Positions 1 through 7,834 of a stretch of 64,000 nt of DNA are shown one piece after another. The notes beneath the pieces were generated by a model. The model made no database searches. It worked only from the letters and a program-made list of their open reading frames with translations, and was not told the DNA's origin. This stretch comes from Maribacter arcticus (GTDB lineage: Bacteria; Bacteroidota; Bacteroidia; Flavobacteriales; Flavobacteriaceae). Position 1 is the first letter of the stretch. Each line of letters opens with the position of its first letter. The stretch spans positions 1-64,000 of the forward strand of contig NZ_FUYL01000003.1 of assembly GCF_900167935.1 (NCBI RefSeq), given 5' to 3'. Made by a program: the position numbers and the translations under genes.

Positions 1-1
1 G

Positions 2-115
2 TCGAAGTCTAAAGCTTCACCGTATATAGTAACCTTAATTCTCTCTTTTGTTCTTTCTAGTTATATCAACAATTTACTGAGAATCAAACTTAAGCCGTGT
101 ATAATTAATTGCTAG
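2..115 (+). CDS. Possible 3' end of an unidentified upstream cassette gene
   Basis: An open frame of 37 codons enters from the left edge and stops at TAG inside the first palindromic element. The peptide has one hydrophobic stretch (around SPYIVTLILSFVLSSYI) followed by a basic tail, as at the end of a small membrane protein. Its stop falling inside the repeat matches the neighbouring GNAT gene. I do not recognise the family, and an open frame this short in AT-rich DNA could be chance. Confidence 0.2.
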   Translation, partial: SKSKASPYIVTLILSFVLSSYINNLLRIKLKPCIINC

Positions 116-215
116 TACTCGCCTACTTGGAAAATCCTATCGGATTTTCTGTTTGGTTTGTATTTGCTAAATTAGTTACTTAATCAACGCAACTAATCTT
201 ATACAAACCGTTAGC
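94..215 (+). repeat. attC-like palindromic intergenic element 1
   Basis: Imperfect palindrome of about 120 bp. The left arm GTGTATAATTAATTGC pairs with the right arm GCAACTAATCTTATACAAAC. Inside is a hairpin AAAATCC-TATC-GGATTTT followed by the shared segment TTTGGTTTGTATTTGCTAA. It ends in CCGTTAGC just before the GNAT leader. It belongs to the consensus family also seen at 2531, 3450, 5682, 6793 and 10085. Confidence 0.8.
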
Positions 216-245
216 TGCAAGCTGAAAAAACCACGCGAAAAATAA

Positions 246-785
246 ATGAAAATAAAAAAAGGAAATATTCAAGACGTTGAGAAACTAAAAGAAATCGGGA
301 AACTGACTTTTGCCGAGACTTTTTCTTCCGATAACAGCGAAGAGAATATGAAAGAATATTTGGAAAATGAATTTTCGACCGAAAAACTAAAAGCGGAACT
401 GACCGACCAAAATGCTGAATTTTACTTTGCGGAACTTGATGAAAAAACAATCGGATATTTAAAAGTCAATATCGGAGAATCACAAACTGAAATAAAAATC
501 AAAAACGCACTTGAAATTGAGCGGATTTACGTGCTGAAAGAATTTCACGGAAAAAAAGTCGGACAAATTCTTTACGAAAAAGCGCTTGAATTAGCCAAAG
601 AGAAAGATGTAGAAAATGTTTGGTTGGGAGTTTGGGAACAAAATCCAAGAGCAATCCGCTTTTATGAAAAAAATGGATTTGTTTCATTTGACAAACACAT
701 TTTCAAACTTGGTGATGATAAACAGACTGACATAATGATGAAATTGGAACTGAATAAAAAAAAGCCAGCAGCTAACAATGTATAA
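246..785 (+). CDS. GNAT family N-acetyltransferase
   Basis: This 179-residue protein should transfer an acetyl group from acetyl-CoA to an amine; the substrate is unknown. The fold is seen in the acetyl-CoA loop HGKKVGQ (residues 101 to 107) and the C-terminal NPRAIRFYEKNGF (133 to 145), both standard for GNAT enzymes. It sits alone between two palindromic elements on the + strand. The last residues (AANNV) and the stop codon are encoded by the left arm of the next element, so the ORF end appears to have been set by cassette joining. No promoter is visible. Its leader shares the pattern CGTTAGC..CAAGCT with the methyltransferase gene at 9456. Family call is firm, function open. Confidence 0.85.
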   Translation: MKIKKGNIQDVEKLKEIGKLTFAETFSSDNSEENMKEYLENEFSTEKLKAELTDQNAEFYFAELDEKTIGYLKVNIGESQTEIKIKNALEIERIYVLKEFHGKKVGQILYEKALELAKEKDVENVWLGVWEQNPRAIRFYEKNGFVSFDKHIFKLGDDKQTDIMMKLELNKKKPAANNV

Positions 786-903
786 AAATAATTGCTCAAT
801 TTTGGGCTTAACCAAAGGTAGTTTCAAGTTTACTACGTCTGATTTTCCTGCGCAAAATCCTCGCACGCAAACACGCAACTAACCATACACAAACCGTTCT
901 ATC
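771..903 (+). repeat. attC-like palindromic intergenic element 2 (variant)
   Basis: It starts GCTAACAATGTATAA inside the GNAT reading frame and ends GCAACTAACCATACACAAACCGTT. The outer arms pair (GTATAAAAATAATTGC against GCAACTAACCATACAC), but the middle differs from the main consensus family, with TTTTCCTGCGCAAAATCC in place of the usual hairpin. Confidence 0.7.
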
Positions 904-920
904 GGGTTAGAAAACACCAA

Positions 921-2501
921 ATGATTCAATCCTATAAAAAGAGGCCGTTACTACAAGAAAAATATGATACTATTGTTATAGGCTCAGGAATGGGCGGACT
1001 TGCAACTGCTGCAATTTTAGCAAAAGAAGGTCAGAAAGTACTAGTCTTAGAAAAGCACTATACTCCTGGTGGCTTTACACATATCTTTAAACGTAAAGGT
1101 TACGAATGGGATGTTGGAATACATTATATAGGAGAAATGCAACGCGAAACTAGTCTCTTAAAAAAACTGTTTGATTATATCACCAATGGTGAATTAAAAT
1201 GGGCAGATATGGGCGATGTATATGATCGTGTGATTATAGGAGACGATTATTATGATTTTCTGAAAGGAGTTAAAAATTTCAAAAAACAAATGGTTGCTTA
1301 TTTCCCAGAGGAAGAACAAGCAATTAAAACCTACGTTGATTTAGTTTTTAAAGCTGTAAAAACAAGTAAAAACTATTATATAAGTAAAGGCATTTCACCT
1401 TTATGGAATACATTGTTCGGTAAGTTTCTTAAAAGACCATTTTACAAATACTCAGACAAAACAACCTATGAAGTTCTAAGTTCATTAACAACTAACGAAA
1501 CTCTAATAAAAGTATTAACTGCTCAATATGGCGATTATGGTTTACCTCCAAAACAAAGCAGCTTTTCCATGCATGCTTCTGTTGCTCGGCATTATTTTGA
1601 TGGCGGTAGCTTTCCTGTTGGAGGATCTTCTCAAATTGTAAAAAAAATTGACCCAGTAATTGCTGCTTCTGGTGGAACCATTTTAGTAAGTGCCGAGGTA
1701 GAAGAAGTAATTATTGAAAAAAATACGGCTGTTGGTGTACGTATGAAAGATGGAAAACTATTTCGAGCAGCAAACATTGTTAGTAATGCAGGAATAATGA
1801 CAACGTATAACAAGTTATTACCATTAAAGACAATAAAGAAACACTTTTTAAAGGAGCAATTAAAAAAAGTTAACCGATCAGTGGCACATGCTAGTTTATA
1901 TATTGGTTTGGAAGGAACACCTGAAGAACTTGGTATACCAAAAACCAATTATTGGGTTTACCCTAAAGATGGAGACCATGATACCTGTATTAACAACTAT
2001 TTAGAAGATATCTCTAGACCATTTCCATTAGTATATCTTTCTTTTCCATCTGCAAAGGATCCTGATTGGTCCAACCGCTATCCTGACAAAAGCACTATTG
2101 ATGTAATTACATTAGTTCCATACGAAACATTCGAAAAATGGGAAGGTACACCATGGAAAAAAAGAGGTGAAGATTATGAAGCTAAAAAAGAAGAAATTGC
2201 ACAACGATTATTAAAAGAAGTTTATAAACTATTACCACAAGTAGAAGGAAAAGTAAATTGTTACGAATTATCGACACCGCTTACAACGCAACATTTTGTA
2301 AATTATGACAAAGGAGAGATTTATGGTTTAGACCACAGTCCTTCTCGATATAGACAACCCTTTTTAAAACCAAAAACACCTATCAAAAACTTTTATTTAA
2401 CAGGACAAGATATTGTAACTGCTGGAGTTGGAGGCGCACTTTTCTCTGGCATATTATCTTCAATGGCAATTACTGGGAAAAATGTGCTAAAAAAGATTTA
2501 A
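921..2501 (+). CDS. FAD-dependent retinol saturase / carotenoid isomerase-like oxidoreductase
   Basis: A 526-residue member of the phytoene desaturase (CrtI)/all-trans-retinol 13,14-reductase superfamily, expected to bind FAD and act on a polyene or lipid-like substrate. The Rossmann dinucleotide motif GSGMGG is at residues 21 to 26, preceded by YDTIVI and followed by the acidic ribose-binding residue in VLVLEKH. The conserved PGGFTHIF and YEWDVGIHYIG segments follow. The C-terminal FYLTGQDIVTAGVGGA is the usual FAD-closing motif. Length fits the family. It stands alone between two palindromic elements and shows no carotenoid pathway neighbours, so the real substrate cannot be inferred from context. 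Confidence 0.85.
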   Translation: MIQSYKKRPLLQEKYDTIVIGSGMGGLATAAILAKEGQKVLVLEKHYTPGGFTHIFKRKGYEWDVGIHYIGEMQRETSLLKKLFDYITNGELKWADMGDVYDRVIIGDDYYDFLKGVKNFKKQMVAYFPEEEQAIKTYVDLVFKAVKTSKNYYISKGISPLWNTLFGKFLKRPFYKYSDKTTYEVLSSLTTNETLIKVLTAQYGDYGLPPKQSSFSMHASVARHYFDGGSFPVGGSSQIVKKIDPVIAASGGTILVSAEVEEVIIEKNTAVGVRMKDGKLFRAANIVSNAGIMTTYNKLLPLKTIKKHFLKEQLKKVNRSVAHASLYIGLEGTPEELGIPKTNYWVYPKDGDHDTCINNYLEDISRPFPLVYLSFPSAKDPDWSNRYPDKSTIDVITLVPYETFEKWEGTPWKKRGEDYEAKKEEIAQRLLKEVYKLLPQVEGKVNCYELSTPLTTQHFVNYDKGEIYGLDHSPSRYRQPFLKPKTPIKNFYLTGQDIVTAGVGGALFSGILSSMAITGKNVLKKI

Positions 2502-2530
2502 GAATAACCCAGAACAAGGAGAAACATGCT

Positions 2531-2659
2531 ACAACAAAACATATAATTAATTACTCGTTCTGTGTGTGCTCTGAAAATCCTACGGATTTTCTTCTGGTTC
2601 GTTTTCTTTTACTAATTTAGACCTAGCCAACGCAACTAACCATACACGAACACATTAGC
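2531..2659 (+). repeat. attC-like palindromic intergenic element 3
   Basis: It begins with ACAACAAAACATATAATT and ends with ACGCAACTAACCATACACGAACACATTAGC; the two ends are imperfect reverse complements. The internal hairpin is GAAAATCC-TAC-GGATTTTC. It separates the FAD enzyme from the first DUF6090 gene. Confidence 0.8.
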
Positions 2660-2684
2660 TTTCATTATGACCAACCAATAACCA

Positions 2685-3443
2685 ATGATAAAATTCTTTA
2701 GAAAAATTCGACAAAGTCTCTTAACTGAAAATAAATTCAGCAAATATCTGATTTATGCAATTGGGGAAATTATTCTTGTGGTTATTGGGATTCTTATTGC
2801 ACTTCAGATTAATAATTGGAATGAAAACCTCATTAAATCTAAAGAGGAAATACACATCTTAAAAGCATTAAAAATTGGCCTAGAAGCTGATCTTACAGAT
2901 TTAAAATTTAACAAAAAAAGCATTCAATCTAGTATTGCTTCAGCCAATAAAGTTATTTATAGCTTAGAAAATAATCTTCCTTATAGAGATTCTATACCAG
3001 ATTATATTGGACATATGATGTTCCCTGTAATATTTGTCCATTCTACTAGCGCTTTCGAGACGCTTAAATCTAAGGGAATAAATTTGATTAAAAACGATAA
3101 TTTAAGAGAAGAAATTATTAATGTCTACGACTCTCAATATAGTTTTTTTTTAAAAAATGAATCTCTAATATTTTTAGAAGAAGCTGAACGTGCTCTTCGT
3201 GAATTATTTTCGCCTCGATTTGAGGAATCCTATGTTTATGATTTTAATGAGCCTAATTTTAAACCGCGTTTAACGCCTTTAGATTATGAAGCATTAAAAA
3301 CCGATCAAGAGTTTAAGTATTTTTTAAAATCCTTTAAAAATAGACTCAATCTTTTATCCAAATTTCATTATCGTAGGTTGTTGAAACAGGTAGAAGCACT
3401 AATTCTCTCTATTGATAGTGAATTAAAATCAAAAATTAAATAA
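2685..3443 (+). CDS. DUF6090 family membrane-anchored protein
   Basis: A 252-residue protein of a family common in Flavobacteria and of unknown function. The N-terminus MIKFFRKIRQSLLTENKFSK is basic, followed by one membrane helix (about residues 22 to 41, AIGEIILVVIGILIALQI) and then a long charged, mostly helical domain rich in Lys, Glu and Leu. It is a single-gene unit between palindromic elements. A second family member with the same first seven residues and a similar leader (ACCAATGATAAAATTC) lies at 6946, so this array carries two copies of the family. This copy is intact to the normal C-terminus and serves as a reference for the broken one. Confidence 0.85.
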   Translation: MIKFFRKIRQSLLTENKFSKYLIYAIGEIILVVIGILIALQINNWNENLIKSKEEIHILKALKIGLEADLTDLKFNKKSIQSSIASANKVIYSLENNLPYRDSIPDYIGHMMFPVIFVHSTSAFETLKSKGINLIKNDNLREEIINVYDSQYSFFLKNESLIFLEEAERALRELFSPRFEESYVYDFNEPNFKPRLTPLDYEALKTDQEFKYFLKSFKNRLNLLSKFHYRRLLKQVEALILSIDSELKSKIK

Positions 3444-3449
3444 CGAAAG

Positions 3450-3593
3450 CACAACAGCATGTATAATTCATTGCTAGTAGTCGCCTACTTAAAAAAATCC
3501 TAACGGATTTTCTATTTGGTTTGTATTAGCTAAATTAGGTGCTTAAACCACGCAACGAAATTATACGGTTGTAAAGTAAAGAAGACCGTTGGC
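3450..3593 (+). repeat. attC-like palindromic intergenic element 4
   Basis: Left arm GCATGTATAATTCATTGC, internal AAAATCC-TAAC-GGATTTT hairpin, shared segment TTTGGTTTGTATTAGCTAA, right arm ACGCAACGAAATTATAC, and end GACCGTTGGC. About 20 extra bases (GGTTGTAAAGTAAAGAA) lie between the right arm and the terminal CCGTTGGC compared with element 1. Confidence 0.8.
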
Positions 3594-3616
3594 ATTCATT
3601 TAAAAAACAAACAATA

Positions 3617-5653
3617 ATGAAAAACATACTTTTCCTGTTATTATTTATTATAAGTTCAATAATAACCGCTCAAAATGACGGCTGGCATATAAGTACGAAT
3701 GAAAATTCAGATTATACTGGTATTGCCATTGCAAATGGTAGAATAGGAATGCTTAGCTCCTCAAAACCTCTTCAAATACAGCACGTTGTTCTAAATAATG
3801 TCTATGATGTTGACCCTGACTTAAAGGTAAGTCAGATTCTTCACGGTATGAATTTCGGTAACCTTGATATGTATATTGATGGCGAAAAAATCACAGAAGA
3901 TAATATCTCTAATTGGCAACAAACCATGGATATGAAAAGTGCTGCATTAACCACAAGCTTCGAGTTTAAAGACAAAACTAAAATTTCATGTACGGTTTAT
4001 GCCCTTCGTAATCTGCAGTATACTGGATATATAGATATTAGTGTCAAGGCTATTCAACAAATTGATTTAAAAGTTACAGGAAAAATACTAACACCAAAAC
4101 AATACCAAACTCCTAAAAACACATTTCAAATATTAAAGGATGTTGAAACTACCATGCCAATTTTGCAATCCGTTGCTCAAAGTCCATTTGGCAAACATCT
4201 TGTTAGCACATCGGGTACATTTATTTGGCACAACATAAATTCTTCTAGGGAACATCAAAGACCAGAACTAAATCATAAGGTTATCTCAGATTATGAAAAC
4301 ACCATATCATTTGATTATAGCCTAAAGAAAAATGAAAGTTTGGATTTTGCATGGACTGGTGCGCAATGTACTACCAAAGATTTTTCTGACCCAAAATCTG
4401 AATCAGAAAGAATGGTAATCTTCAATTTGTTGAATTCTAAAGAAGTATTACTAGCGCAGCATAAAGCGCAATGGAGTGAATTATGGGAAGGAGATATTAT
4501 CATTGAAGGCGATTTACAATCGCAACAAGATGTTCGTTTAGCATTATATCATTTGTATGCTTTTGGTCGTGGTGATTCTGATCTAAGTATTGCGCCTATG
4601 GGTCTCTCGTTACAAACACCTTATAACGGTCATATATTTTGGGATACCGAACTTTGGATGTTTCCACCATTACTGATGTTTAATCAAGATATTGCTCGCT
4701 CTTTAGTTAATTATCGTTCTGACAGGTTAGAACCCGCAAAGAAGAGAGCATTAAATTATGGTTATCAAGGCGCAATGTTCCCTTGGGAGAGTGATGATAC
4801 AGGCGAGGAAGCTACACCACCTTTTGCACTTACGGGTCCTTTTGAGCATCATATAACGGCAGACATAGCAATTGCATTCTGGAACTATTATCGTGTTACC
4901 CAAGATAAAAAGTGGCTTATCCAAAAAGGTTATCCTTTAATGAAGGAAGTGGCGGATTTCTGGGTAAGCAGAGTTAAAGAAAATAAAGATGGCACTTACT
5001 CTATCAACAATGTTGTTGGGGCTAATGAATTTGCGCCAAATGTTAATGATAACGCCTTTACTAATGGGGCAGCGATTACAGCTTTAAAATTTACCGTCAA
5101 AGCGGCCATCGAAATTGGAGAAACGCCAAACCCAGAGTGGCAATTGGTGTCAAAACAAATAAAAATCCTAAAATTTGAAGATGGTACCACTAAAGAACAC
5201 GAAAATTATAATGGAGAAATTATTAAACAAGCGGATGTAAACTTACTTTCTTTTCCGCTCCATATAATAAATGACAAAGTGTCTATACTTAATGATTTAA
5301 AATATTACGAGCCGAAGTTATCAAAAGAAGGTCCTGCAATGGGTAAATCTATCTTTTCGGTTTTATATGCTAGGCAAGGTGACGCAACTAATGCTTACCG
5401 CCTTTTTAAGGAAAGCTATGTACCTAATCAGCAAGCTCCTTTTGGTGCCTTATCTGAGGTGGCAACTTCTAATTTTTCATATTTTGCAACGGGTGCGGGT
5501 GGAATGTTACAAAGTGTTCTCTTTGGTTTTGCCGGTTTAGATATCACCGATGATGGGATTATTCAAAAAAACCCTATTCTCCCAAAAGAATGGAAATCAT
5601 TAACCATAAAAGGTGTTGGTACTGATAAGAAAACCTACCGAATTGATAGATGA
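3617..5653 (+). CDS. GH65-like secreted glycoside hydrolase
   Basis: A 678-residue protein with a signal peptide (hydrophobic residues 4 to 18, then AQN), so it is exported. It resembles glycoside hydrolase family 65 and the animal ATHL1 glucosidase group: an N-terminal beta-sandwich, then an (alpha/alpha)6 barrel beginning near IFWDTELWMFPPLL. The segment VVGANEFAPNVNDNAFTN near residue 470 matches the family's catalytic GPDEYH..NNAYTN region, keeping the acidic Glu. Members cleave or phosphorolyse alpha-linked glucosides; the substrate and the hydrolase/phosphorylase distinction are inferred only. It is a single-gene unit between two palindromic elements, with no transporter or SusCD pair next to it, which is unusual for a Bacteroidota polysaccharide enzyme. 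Confidence 0.8.
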   Translation: MKNILFLLLFIISSIITAQNDGWHISTNENSDYTGIAIANGRIGMLSSSKPLQIQHVVLNNVYDVDPDLKVSQILHGMNFGNLDMYIDGEKITEDNISNWQQTMDMKSAALTTSFEFKDKTKISCTVYALRNLQYTGYIDISVKAIQQIDLKVTGKILTPKQYQTPKNTFQILKDVETTMPILQSVAQSPFGKHLVSTSGTFIWHNINSSREHQRPELNHKVISDYENTISFDYSLKKNESLDFAWTGAQCTTKDFSDPKSESERMVIFNLLNSKEVLLAQHKAQWSELWEGDIIIEGDLQSQQDVRLALYHLYAFGRGDSDLSIAPMGLSLQTPYNGHIFWDTELWMFPPLLMFNQDIARSLVNYRSDRLEPAKKRALNYGYQGAMFPWESDDTGEEATPPFALTGPFEHHITADIAIAFWNYYRVTQDKKWLIQKGYPLMKEVADFWVSRVKENKDGTYSINNVVGANEFAPNVNDNAFTNGAAITALKFTVKAAIEIGETPNPEWQLVSKQIKILKFEDGTTKEHENYNGEIIKQADVNLLSFPLHIINDKVSILNDLKYYEPKLSKEGPAMGKSIFSVLYARQGDATNAYRLFKESYVPNQQAPFGALSEVATSNFSYFATGAGGMLQSVLFGFAGLDITDDGIIQKNPILPKEWKSLTIKGVGTDKKTYRIDR

Positions 5654-5681
5654 ATTAATAGCAAAAAAGAAAACGAAAGGT

Positions 5682-5807
5682 CAACATTGGCTATAAGTAA
5701 TTGCTTGTTCTCGCCTAATTATAAAATCCTATTAGATTTTTAGTTTGGTGTGTACTTGCAAAGATAATCGCTAAACCATGCAACTACTCATTGTCGAAAC
5801 CGTTAGC
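5682..5807 (+). repeat. attC-like palindromic intergenic element 5
   Basis: Left arm ACATTGGCTATAAGTAATTGC pairs imperfectly with right arm GCAACTACTCATTGTCGAAACC. The inner part keeps AAAATCC-TATTAG-ATTTTT and TTTGGTGTGTACTTGC. It ends CCGTTAGC. Confidence 0.8.
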
Positions 5808-5855
5808 AGTAATTATACACTCCCACCCATCTGATAAAGACAAGAAATAAAATAA

Positions 5856-6758
5856 ATGAATAAAAAAATTATAGTAGTAGCAGGTGGGACAGGAAATCTT
5901 GGAGGTAGAATAGTGAAGGCTTTACTTGACAAAGGAACTGAAGTAAGAGTTTTAGTTCGTTCAACTAGCGACAATGAAAAAATAAGTCATCTTAAACGAA
6001 TGGGTGCTAAAATCATCCCATTAGACATGACCAACGAACAAGAAATATCTTCTGCTTGTAGCGGTGCTTCCTGTGTTGTTTCTGCATTGGCAGGTCTAGA
6101 AGATGTGGTTATTGAAACCCAAAAAACATTATTAGATGGTGCTATTTTAGCCGGAGTACCTAGGTTTATTCCTTCCGACTATTCGTTAGATTTCACAAAA
6201 TTTACACATGGAGAAAATCGTAACCTAGATTTCAGAAGGACTTTTCATCAATATTTGGATTCCACTTCTATTTCTGCTACCACCATTTTTAATGGTGCAT
6301 TTATGGATATGCTTACAAATGAAATTCCCATGATAATCTTCAAAAAAAAATTAGTGCTTTATTGGGGAAATGCTGACCATAAAATGGGTTTCACAACTTT
6401 AGACGACACGGCAACGTTTACAGCCAATGTAGCTCTTGATGAATCTACGCCACGTTATCTGAGAATTGCGGGTGACCAAATAAGTCCAAGAGAAATAAGA
6501 GAAGTGATGAATGAATTGTCTGGACAAAAATTTCGTCTACTCAGAACAGGAAGTCTTAGATTACTAAGCTTACTTATAAAAATAACAAAAATAATTGCAC
6601 CAGGAAAGACAGAAATTTATCCAGCTTGGCAAGGAATGCAATATATGCGAAACATGATGGACAAAAGAGCAACTTTACAAAATACGGATAACAATCGTTA
6701 CCAAGATATTAAATGGAAATCGGTTAAATACCTACTATCAAAACATGAAATTGTTTGA
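5856..6758 (+). CDS. NmrA-like / isoflavone reductase-like NAD(P)-binding protein
   Basis: A 300-residue atypical short-chain dehydrogenase of the NmrA family. The nucleotide-binding motif GGTGNLGG is at residues 10 to 17, followed by EVRVLVRS, where the Arg and Ser suit NADP(H). The central RFIPSDYSLDF fits the family's substrate-side strand. Such proteins are either redox sensors or reductases of small aromatic or lactone compounds, and no catalytic triad allows a choice here. It is flanked by palindromic elements on both sides, has a 48-base leader, and shows no operon partner. Family is clear, function unknown. Confidence 0.85.
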   Translation: MNKKIIVVAGGTGNLGGRIVKALLDKGTEVRVLVRSTSDNEKISHLKRMGAKIIPLDMTNEQEISSACSGASCVVSALAGLEDVVIETQKTLLDGAILAGVPRFIPSDYSLDFTKFTHGENRNLDFRRTFHQYLDSTSISATTIFNGAFMDMLTNEIPMIIFKKKLVLYWGNADHKMGFTTLDDTATFTANVALDESTPRYLRIAGDQISPREIREVMNELSGQKFRLLRTGSLRLLSLLIKITKIIAPGKTEIYPAWQGMQYMRNMMDKRATLQNTDNNRYQDIKWKSVKYLLSKHEIV

Positions 6759-6792
6759 TAATAAAATTTGATATTAAGAACGAAAACTAATA

Positions 6793-6921
6793 CTAACACC
6801 GTATAAAATTAATTGCTAGTGCTAGCCTACCCACAAAAATCTTTACGGATTTTATATTCGGTTTGTATTTGCTAAATTAAGTGCTTAAAACACGTAGCTT
6901 TCCATATAACAAACGTTGTTC
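6793..6921 (+). repeat. attC-like palindromic intergenic element 6
   Basis: Left arm CTAACACCGTATAAAATTAATTGC, inner AAAATC-TTTAC-GGATTTT, shared segment TTCGGTTTGTATTTGCTAA, right arm CACGTAGCTTTCCATATAAC, and end AAACGTTGTTC. It belongs to the main consensus family, with a diverged right arm. Confidence 0.75.
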
Positions 6922-6945
6922 TTTATTATAACCGACTACTAACCA

Positions 6946-7678
6946 ATGATAAAATTCTTTAGACACATACGCCAAAAAATACTTGCCGAAAACAAGTTCA
7001 GTAAATATCTTCTTTATGCCATTGGTGAAATTGTACTTGTGGTTATCGGGATTTTGATAGCATTGTTTATTAATAGCTGGGATCAAGACAGAATTAACAA
7101 GAAGAATGAATACAAATATTTGGATAACATAAAGAAAGAACTTCAGGGGAATAATGGATTCTCTAATTACTTCTTAAAGGATAATTATTTCCGAAAAATA
7201 GAAGGACTAACATTGGCTAAAAACTATTGTGAGCAGAAAATCCAAGACCAAGACACTTTGGTTTTTTTAAACAAGGTATCGTATGGCGCTGTAATATCAA
7301 CTGGAATTACTTTTTTATCAACCAAGACCTATGATGAACTTGTAAATACAGGGAATTTTCAACTTATCACAAATGATTCATTAAAAAATGAAGTGAAAAA
7401 ATATTATTGGAGCATAGAAGCTGCTATTGTAGACATAAATAATAAAACAAGTGGGTATGCAAAATTTATTAATGACGTGAGACCTTTTGATTTTTATAAT
7501 CCTACTTATATTTCAGCCTATCACCAGAAAGAAATGATGATTGCTCTTAACTCTGTAGAATTTAGAAAGCTAGTTGACCTAGAATTGACTTTAGCCAATT
7601 ATATTTAAATCCAAGGATTTGACTGAGAAAGGACTAAAGTTAATATCGTCTATAAAAAATGTTCTAAAAGAACAATAA
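6946..7678 (+). pseudogene. DUF6090 family protein, frameshifted near the C-terminus
   Basis: The open frame from 6946 stops at 7606 to 7608 after 220 residues (…ANYI). From about 7604 the +1 frame continues as FKSKDLTEKGLKLISSIK NVLKEQ and stops at 7676 to 7678, giving a total of about 244 residues, close to the 252 of the paralogue at 2685. The paralogue's tail (VEALILSIDSELKSKIK) has the same helical, basic character. One extra base in TATATTTAAAT would explain the break. The N-terminus MIKFFRHIRQKILAENKFSK and the membrane helix at about residues 22 to 41 are family-typical. The truncated product may still fold, so calling it a pseudogene is an inference. Confidence 0.7.
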
Positions 7679-7683
7679 CGATA

Positions 7684-7825
7684 GCACAACACGGTTTATA
7701 AAACATAGCTAATAAGCGCTAAATCGAAAGGTCTGTACATATTTACAAAGACCACCAAATTTTTAAATTTGGCTTTTAAAATAGAAAAAGTAAAAACATG
7801 AAATTCGGCTCAGTGCAAATCAACA
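7684..7825 (+). repeat. Divergent boundary element with two nested palindromes
   Basis: This boundary does not follow the main repeat consensus. It begins GCACAACACGGTTTATAAA and contains two hairpins: GGTCTGTA…TACAAAGACC (7730 to 7753) and CCAAATTT-TT-AAATTTGG (7755 to 7772, perfect). Like the others it sits exactly between two single genes and ends about ten bases before an ATG, so it may be a second class of boundary element. Confidence 0.55.
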
Positions 7826-7834
7826 CCAGATATT

